From positions 1 through 9,720 of the forward strand of contig RGGS01000030.1 in assembly GCA_010024525.1 (NCBI GenBank): a stretch of 9,720 nucleotides of DNA, written 5' to 3'. The stretch is from Verrucomicrobiota bacterium. GTDB taxonomy: Bacteria; Verrucomicrobiota; Verrucomicrobiia; Methylacidiphilales; Verrucolacustridaceae. Of this stretch, positions 6,165 through 9,720 are shown piece after piece (the stretch's first letter is position 1; each line of letters starts with the position of its first letter). The notes under the pieces were generated by a model. That model had not been told where the DNA came from. It worked only from the letters and a program-made list of their open reading frames with translations, and did not search any database. A program made the position numbers and the translations under genes.

Positions 6165-6620
6165 ATGATCGATGGTTTGAGCATTCTCCCCTTGGTCCAG
6201 CACTGCGACGACCGCGGGCGGGTGATGGAAATTCTTCGGAAGGACGACCCCCACTTCCCCGGATTCGGACAGGCCTACTTCAGCTCCATTTACCCGGGGG
6301 TCATCAAAGCCTGGCACGCCCACCAAAAACAGACGGATTGCATCTCGGTGATTCGCGGCATGGCCAAGATCGCTTTTTTCGATGACCGCGCTGGCAGCCC
6401 AACCAAGGGAAAAGTCCACAGCCTTGTCGCGGGGGAACATCACCGGGTTCTCATCCAAATTCCCCCAGGAGTCTTCCACGGCTTCAAGACTATCTCCCCC
6501 GAGGAAGTTCTGCTGATTAACCTCCCCTCGGAGCCCTACAACCGAAAGAACCCCGACGAGATCCGCCGCCCCTGGAATGATCCTGCGATTGGCTTTGACT
6601 GGGAAACTAAGTTCCGCTGA
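6165..6620 (+). CDS. RmlC-like (dTDP-4-dehydrorhamnose 3,5-epimerase family) cupin protein
   Basis: RmlC-type cupins epimerise or isomerise 4-keto-deoxy nucleotide sugars. The 151-residue product keeps the family landmarks: DDRGRVMEILR (15-25), the metal-free cupin core with IKAWHAHQKQTD (47-58), VIRGMAKIAFFDDR (62-75), IPPGVFHGF (99-107), and the signature tail PYNRKNPDE-IRRPWNDPAIGFDW (124-146). His51 aligns with the catalytic His of RmlC and the WNDP aspartate (Asp139) with its partner. It is shorter than canonical RmlC (about 180), and by eye the usual Lys of the GKLVR segment is replaced around Thr57-Asp58, so the substrate or reaction may differ. ATG 6165 has no clear ribosome site. It ends with a 14-bp overlap of the convergent fusion gene. 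No rmlA, rmlB or rmlD is in the window, so calling it rhamnose-specific is not justified. Confidence 0.85.
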   Translation: MIDGLSILPLVQHCDDRGRVMEILRKDDPHFPGFGQAYFSSIYPGVIKAWHAHQKQTDCISVIRGMAKIAFFDDRAGSPTKGKVHSLVAGEHHRVLIQIPPGVFHGFKTISPEEVLLINLPSEPYNRKNPDEIRRPWNDPAIGFDWETKFR

Positions 6621-8502
6621 CTTTTTTCGGACTGAGCCTCTCCAAAATCTTTTCGTACTCATCGGTCACCTTTTCCCAGTTGTAATGGATCCGGGCACGC
6701 TCCAAAGCCGCGGCTTTTAATTTTTCCCTCTCCGCCGGCAGGAGGATCAGCTCGTTGAGACGGGCGGCCAAGCTGCTCTCGGCATTGACCGGGCCAAAGG
6801 GCATGCCGGCTTTTCCAATCACCTCACGGGTGGCGGCACAGTCGTGGTACACAATCGCACTGCCAAATCCCATTTGATCCAAAAGCACCAGGCGGGTCGC
6901 CTCCACGGTTCCGGGCAACACGAAAATCCCGCAGTGCAAGCTGAGTTCCCGGTACCCCTCGCCGTAAATCGGCCCGGCCAAGAGGATGCGCTTCTGGGCC
7001 AACCTTTTCAGCTCCCGACCGTACTCCGTCTCGTACCCTGCTCCCCCCACAATCACGCAAGGCCAGTCGCTCTTCACTTTTTCGTAGGCTCGGATCAACA
7101 GGTCGGGACGATTTTCCGGAGTCAATCGGCCGGCATAAAGAACATATTCCCCCGCCCTCAGTCCCAGTCGTCTGAGCGCCTCGGTGCCTGCCTTGCCACC
7201 CCGCACCGGCGCGCCGTAGGAAAGATAGGTTGTCTGAAACCCGTAATCCCGGCGGTAACGGTCTACCACCGTCTGGTTGTCGGCAATCACCACATCGCTC
7301 GACTTGGTCGCCCAACCCTCGCTTTGTTTCAACCACCAGCGGGCAAAGGGGTGCCACTTCTGCCGTCGAAAGTCATCCCCGTCCACGTTCACAATCACCC
7401 GGCTTCCCGCCATTTTCAGGATGCTCGCCAAAATGGAGTTGCCGACCCCGCAGAGATACACCACGTCGAATTTCCGCACAGCCGCATGAATCACGGCCAG
7501 CAGGGTGTGGGTGATCGTCTCCAGGCTCTTTGTCTGGATGCTGGGCAGATAGGCCATCCGCATTCCCCGATACTCCCGGGGCCGATCCGGATAAAAATGT
7601 TCCCGGTTATAGACTGTCACCGCATGCCCTCGTTCCGCCAACCGGGCCCCCAACTCTTCCACCAGCGTCTCAAATCCGGAATATCGGGCGGGGACTCCAC
7701 GACACCCGAGAAAAGCCACCGATTGTTTTCCTTCCTCGCCGAGGGCGACTTCACCCAAAAACCTTTCCCGTAAACTGTAGTAAACAAAAAGAGAGTTGAA
7801 TTTAAGATATCGGGGGAGAAGTCGTCTTGGCTCTTGAAGCAAACGATACAACCATGTTAATCCAGCCCGCTGCATCCAGACGGGCGCAAAGGCACGGCGC
7901 CCCGCCAATAACTCGAAGGCGTCCCCCACCGCCAAAAAAACTCCTTTGGCATGCCGCCCCAGATTTTTTGCAATCCAGCGCTCCTGCCGATCCCCGCCCA
8001 GGGCCACCCAGATGAAGTCGGCACCGGAATTTCGGATGATCTCGGCAAACTCCGTCTCATCTTTTTCAGTCCATTGTCGAAACGGGGGGGAAAAAGTCCC
8101 CACGATGTCCACCTCGGGCTGAATCTGGCGACACGCTTCGCAGAGCTGGCGCAAACAGGCTTCGGTTCCTCCGAAAAAGAAATGTTTCCACGGCCGTGGA
8201 AGCCCCCGGATCGCTTGTTGCATAAAATACGGGCCGTAGACCCGGTCTTTCAGGTCCGCCCCCTTGCGCCGCATCGACCACACCAACGGCATCCCGTCCG
8301 GCAACAGCACGTCAAACTTCTGCAAGGCCGCCCGAAAATCCGGCTTCTGCCTCGCCAGCGCGATGATATGCGTGTTGCAAGCCGCCACAGCTCCGGGCCG
8401 CCCACTTTTTGTTAAAAGCACTAATCCTTCAATGCCTTGCCCATAATTCATGGAGGCCAAAGGCATTCCCAAGACTGTAAACTGCCGTTTCAAGGTCCCC
8501 AT
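6607..8502 (-). CDS. bifunctional WecG/TagA-type and GT4 (DUF1972) glycosyltransferase fusion
   Basis: One continuous 631-residue frame holds two transferases. Residues about 7-245 are a WecG/TagA/CpsF (GT26) domain: ACNTHIIALAR (41-51), LLPDGMPLVW (66-75) with the key Asp69, FFFGGTE (108-114), WVALGGDRQERWIAKN (165-180), LAVGDAFELLAG (190-201) and LTWLYRLLQEPRRLLPRYL (215-233). This family adds N-acetylmannosamine-type sugars to lipid-linked GlcNAc. Residues 262-430 are a DUF1972 N-terminal domain (VAFLGCRGVPARYSGFETL, 262-280), and about 450-615 a GT1-type C-terminal domain with YAGRLTPENRPDLLI (456-470) and the donor loop VEATRLVLLDQMGFG (533-547). This gives an EX7D (Glu534, Asp542) instead of the usual acidic pair. 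The linker 246-261 is short. ATG 8502 is used; no Shine-Dalgarno is seen. It lies 84 bp after the methyltransferase, likely the same transcript. Confidence 0.9.
   Translation of the reverse strand: MGTLKRQFTVLGMPLASMNYGQGIEGLVLLTKSGRPGAVAACNTHIIALARQKPDFRAALQKFDVLLPDGMPLVWSMRRKGADLKDRVYGPYFMQQAIRGLPRPWKHFFFGGTEACLRQLCEACRQIQPEVDIVGTFSPPFRQWTEKDETEFAEIIRNSGADFIWVALGGDRQERWIAKNLGRHAKGVFLAVGDAFELLAGRRAFAPVWMQRAGLTWLYRLLQEPRRLLPRYLKFNSLFVYYSLRERFLGEVALGEEGKQSVAFLGCRGVPARYSGFETLVEELGARLAERGHAVTVYNREHFYPDRPREYRGMRMAYLPSIQTKSLETITHTLLAVIHAAVRKFDVVYLCGVGNSILASILKMAGSRVIVNVDGDDFRRQKWHPFARWWLKQSEGWATKSSDVVIADNQTVVDRYRRDYGFQTTYLSYGAPVRGGKAGTEALRRLGLRAGEYVLYAGRLTPENRPDLLIRAYEKVKSDWPCVIVGGAGYETEYGRELKRLAQKRILLAGPIYGEGYRELSLHCGIFVLPGTVEATRLVLLDQMGFGSAIVYHDCAATREVIGKAGMPFGPVNAESSLAARLNELILLPAEREKLKAAALERARIHYNWEKVTDEYEKILERLSPKKVSGT
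7717..7737 (-). promoter_or_regulatory. possible internal translation start at the domain boundary of the fusion gene
   Basis: On the minus strand GAGGAAGGA (7737-7729) is followed after 9 bases by an in-frame GTG (7719-7717), which encodes Val262. This is the first residue of the DUF1972 domain. Initiation here would yield a stand-alone 370-residue GT4, the usual length for that family. The purine run also encodes Glu-Glu-Gly-Lys of the linker, so it may be coincidence. Confidence 0.3.
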
Positions 8503-8586
8503 ATGAACAGGTTGAGCTGTTGGTGCGTGCTCTACCAGATGTTTACATGTCTCGAAAAGGCTCCGCTAGAGGCAGTGGGTCGGAAT
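8503..8586 (-). other. 84-bp gap between methyltransferase and fusion genes
   Basis: No gene, clear promoter or intrinsic terminator was recognised. A weak stem with a CTC/GAG core precedes TTTT on the minus strand (about 8550-8570) but is too short to call a terminator. Confidence 0.4.
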
Positions 8587-9315
8587 CTAGTTTTTTATGC
8601 CTACATAAATGAGGCCGACCCCAAAGGGAAATGGGATTTTGGTTTTCGCCAAGAAAACAAAAAGAAATCGCAGGACAGCATTGAGCCATGGGGGGGGGAT
8701 CCAATCCTCCGCCCTCTTGGGCGACCCCGAGCTTAGAATCCGAGCCTTACGAATCAACCATATGGCCGGGACCGCCAAAACATTTATGTAAGCGGCATGC
8801 ACACACCGAATCGGCAAAGGCCCCAACAGTTGAAGTAGGCCGTCCTTGTGATATCGCCGCTGGTGATGGAGCGAGATATCCCAGTCGCTCCAAAGACTCA
8901 TGAGTGCCGGAACCGTCAAAACCAGCAAGCCGCCGGGTTTTAGCACCCGAATCATCTCCACCGTTGCCGCTCGGTCATCGGGGACATGCTCAAGAACGTC
9001 CAAGGCTGTAACGATGTCAAAGGATCCCTCAGGGAATGGCAATTGGGTGCAACTGCCCCGGACCACCGCTTCCGGCGGCAAACAATCACGCAACAATGAC
9101 AAGGACTCCTCGTGATCGTCCACAGCCGTGACGCGCAGAGCCGTGGCCATCGCTGAGGCAAAGGCGCCGCCCCCGGCTCCGCAGTCAAGCAGGCATAGGG
9201 TTTTTGATTTTTTTTTGTATTTCCAAATCCAATAACTAACGATCTCTCTTTTCCCACAATAAAACCAGTGTCGCGTTTCAATCCGGCTTAATTTTGAATA
9301 TTCCTCCGGCCTCAT
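8587..9315 (-). CDS. class I SAM-dependent methyltransferase
   Basis: The 242-residue product has a Rossmann methyltransferase domain. LLDCGAGGGAFASAMA (42-57) is motif I, TAVDDHEESL (63-72) is the end of strand 2 with an acidic residue, LPFPEGSFDIVTALDVLEHV (92-111) spans motifs II-III, and IRVLKPGGLLVLTVPAL (122-138) follows. WSDWDISLHHQRRY (142-155) matches methyltransferases found with polyprenyl-phosphate glycosyltransferases. Two hydrophobic C-terminal stretches (about 171-189 and 211-238) suggest membrane contact. The start is ATG 9315, overlapping the upstream stop as ATGA. An open frame reaches 9432 but that extension reads through the GT2 gene in another phase. An A9 run (codons 34-36) and a C9 run (codons 206-209) lie in the gene. 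The base mix in the first third is more AT-rich than its neighbours. Its target, a sugar, lipid or small molecule, is unknown. Confidence 0.9.
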   Translation of the reverse strand: MRPEEYSKLSRIETRHWFYCGKREIVSYWIWKYKKKSKTLCLLDCGAGGGAFASAMATALRVTAVDDHEESLSLLRDCLPPEAVVRGSCTQLPFPEGSFDIVTALDVLEHVPDDRAATVEMIRVLKPGGLLVLTVPALMSLWSDWDISLHHQRRYHKDGLLQLLGPLPIRCVHAAYINVLAVPAIWLIRKARILSSGSPKRAEDWIPPPWLNAVLRFLFVFLAKTKIPFPFGVGLIYVGIKN

Positions 9316-9720
9316 GGTTCGTGAAGATGTTCCGAAGTGATGAAATGCGGTCGGTGCTTCACCTCCTGAAAGACTTTGGACAGGTAAGATCCCACCAGCC
9401 CAAGCGATAGAAGCTGGATTCCCCCCAGACAAAAGATGGCCACCGACAGGGTGGTAAAACCCATGACCTGGATGTTCGAAAAATATCCGAAAAGTTGCAG
9501 AAACCGGATACCCAGAAGTGTCGCCGCGTAACCAAATCCCAGAAAGGAGACCACGAAGCCCACCAAGGAGATGAGTTGCAGGGGCACCGCGCTAAAACTG
9601 GTGATTCCCTCCCAAGCGTAAGAGAATAATTTCCCATACGACTGCTTGGGTGCATCCGGGCGGGCGGCCCGCTCGTACGGCAGATTGGCGCTTGGGAAAC
9701 CAAGCCACCCCCGCATAGCA
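9312..9720 (-). CDS. C-terminal part of a DPM1/GtrB-like polyprenyl-phosphate glycosyltransferase (5' end outside window)
   Basis: The visible 135 residues are the C-terminal end of a GT2 enzyme of the kind that loads a sugar onto a polyprenyl phosphate carrier at the inner membrane. After the RGWLGFP and PYERAARPD stretch (the RG-x-GF ... Y-x-R-x-x-R pattern of the catalytic domain end) come the ITSFSAVPLQL linker helix and two membrane segments (about 45-70 and 86-111 of the visible part). A short basic tail, EVKHRPHF, follows, as in GtrB and dolichol-phosphate mannosyltransferase relatives. The frame stays open to the window edge, so the nucleotide-binding domain with its metal motif lies beyond 9720. 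The in-frame ATG at 9716 is internal. The stop overlaps the methyltransferase start as ATGA, which suggests translational coupling. The donor sugar cannot be told from this part. Confidence 0.88.
   Translation of the reverse strand, partial: AMRGWLGFPSANLPYERAARPDAPKQSYGKLFSYAWEGITSFSAVPLQLISLVGFVVSFLGFGYAATLLGIRFLQLFGYFSNIQVMGFTTLSVAIFCLGGIQLLSLGLVGSYLSKVFQEVKHRPHFITSEHLHEP

Noticed and set aside
6844..7773. 309-residue open frame on the plus strand opposite the fusion gene
   Set aside because: No domain pattern is visible, and the opposite strand carries clear glycosyltransferase motifs throughout.
8520..8540. tRNA-like string (TGGTAGAGCAC on the minus strand) in the 84-bp gap
   Set aside because: It resembles a D arm, but no acceptor, anticodon or T arm can be paired around it.
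8550..8575. Possible intrinsic terminator after the methyltransferase
   Set aside because: The stem has only about three to four pairs and only four T residues follow.
9316..9432. N-terminal extension of the methyltransferase up to 9432
   Set aside because: It overlaps the conserved C terminus of the GtrB-like protein in another phase. The ATGA start at 9315 gives the usual family N terminus.
1..9720. CRISPR array, insertion sequence, integrase or attachment site next to tRNA-Gln
   Set aside because: No regularly spaced repeats, transposase or integrase frame was seen, and no copy of the tRNA 3' end was noticed elsewhere in the window.

Overview
The window looks like the chromosome of a moderately GC-rich Gram-negative bacterium. 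It runs from a short housekeeping stretch (tRNA-Gln and rsmI) into a surface-polysaccharide and exosortase region. Exosortase with EpsI, secreted SYLF-domain protein and many glycosyltransferases fit a Verrucomicrobiota or related PVC-type genome, or an EPS-producing proteobacterium. The taxonomic guess is inference: no marker gene in the window settles it.

Layout: 25-100 is tRNA-Gln(CUG) with encoded CCA. 148-822 (+) is a short RsmI. 844-1482 and 1503-2159 (both -) are two small exported proteins, a helical DUF2959-like protein and a SYLF-domain (Ysc84-type) protein, probably one transcript starting upstream of 2159. 2229-5103 (-) is a compact unit of a GT4 glycosyltransferase, an exosortase and an EpsI protein; the last two overlap by 4 bp. 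5104-5209 is a divergent promoter region with two 9-bp direct repeats. 5210-6620 (+) holds a GT2 glycosyltransferase and a small RmlC-like sugar epimerase. 6607-9720 (-) holds a 631-residue fusion of a WecG/TagA-type transferase with a DUF1972-type GT4, then (upstream on the same strand) a SAM methyltransferase and the C-terminal part of a DPM1/GtrB-like GT2, the last two coupled by an ATGA overlap.

How the genes may work together (inference): the GtrB-like enzyme, the methyltransferase, the WecG-GT4 fusion, the GT2, the GT4 and the epimerase-like protein would build and decorate a lipid-linked or exported glycan. The exosortase and EpsI would process proteins carrying a C-terminal PEP-CTERM-like signal for delivery to the cell surface. 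No substrate with such a sorting signal, and no flippase, polymerase or export gene, lies within the window, so the locus must continue past position 9720 or be completed elsewhere.

The points most worth a second look are: the WecG-GT4 fusion, which has an SD-like sequence and in-frame GTG exactly at the domain boundary; the non-canonical donor-site motif in its GT4 half; long homopolymer tracts in the methyltransferase and epsI; and an identical 11-bp element placed 33 bp before both plus-strand starts in the locus.
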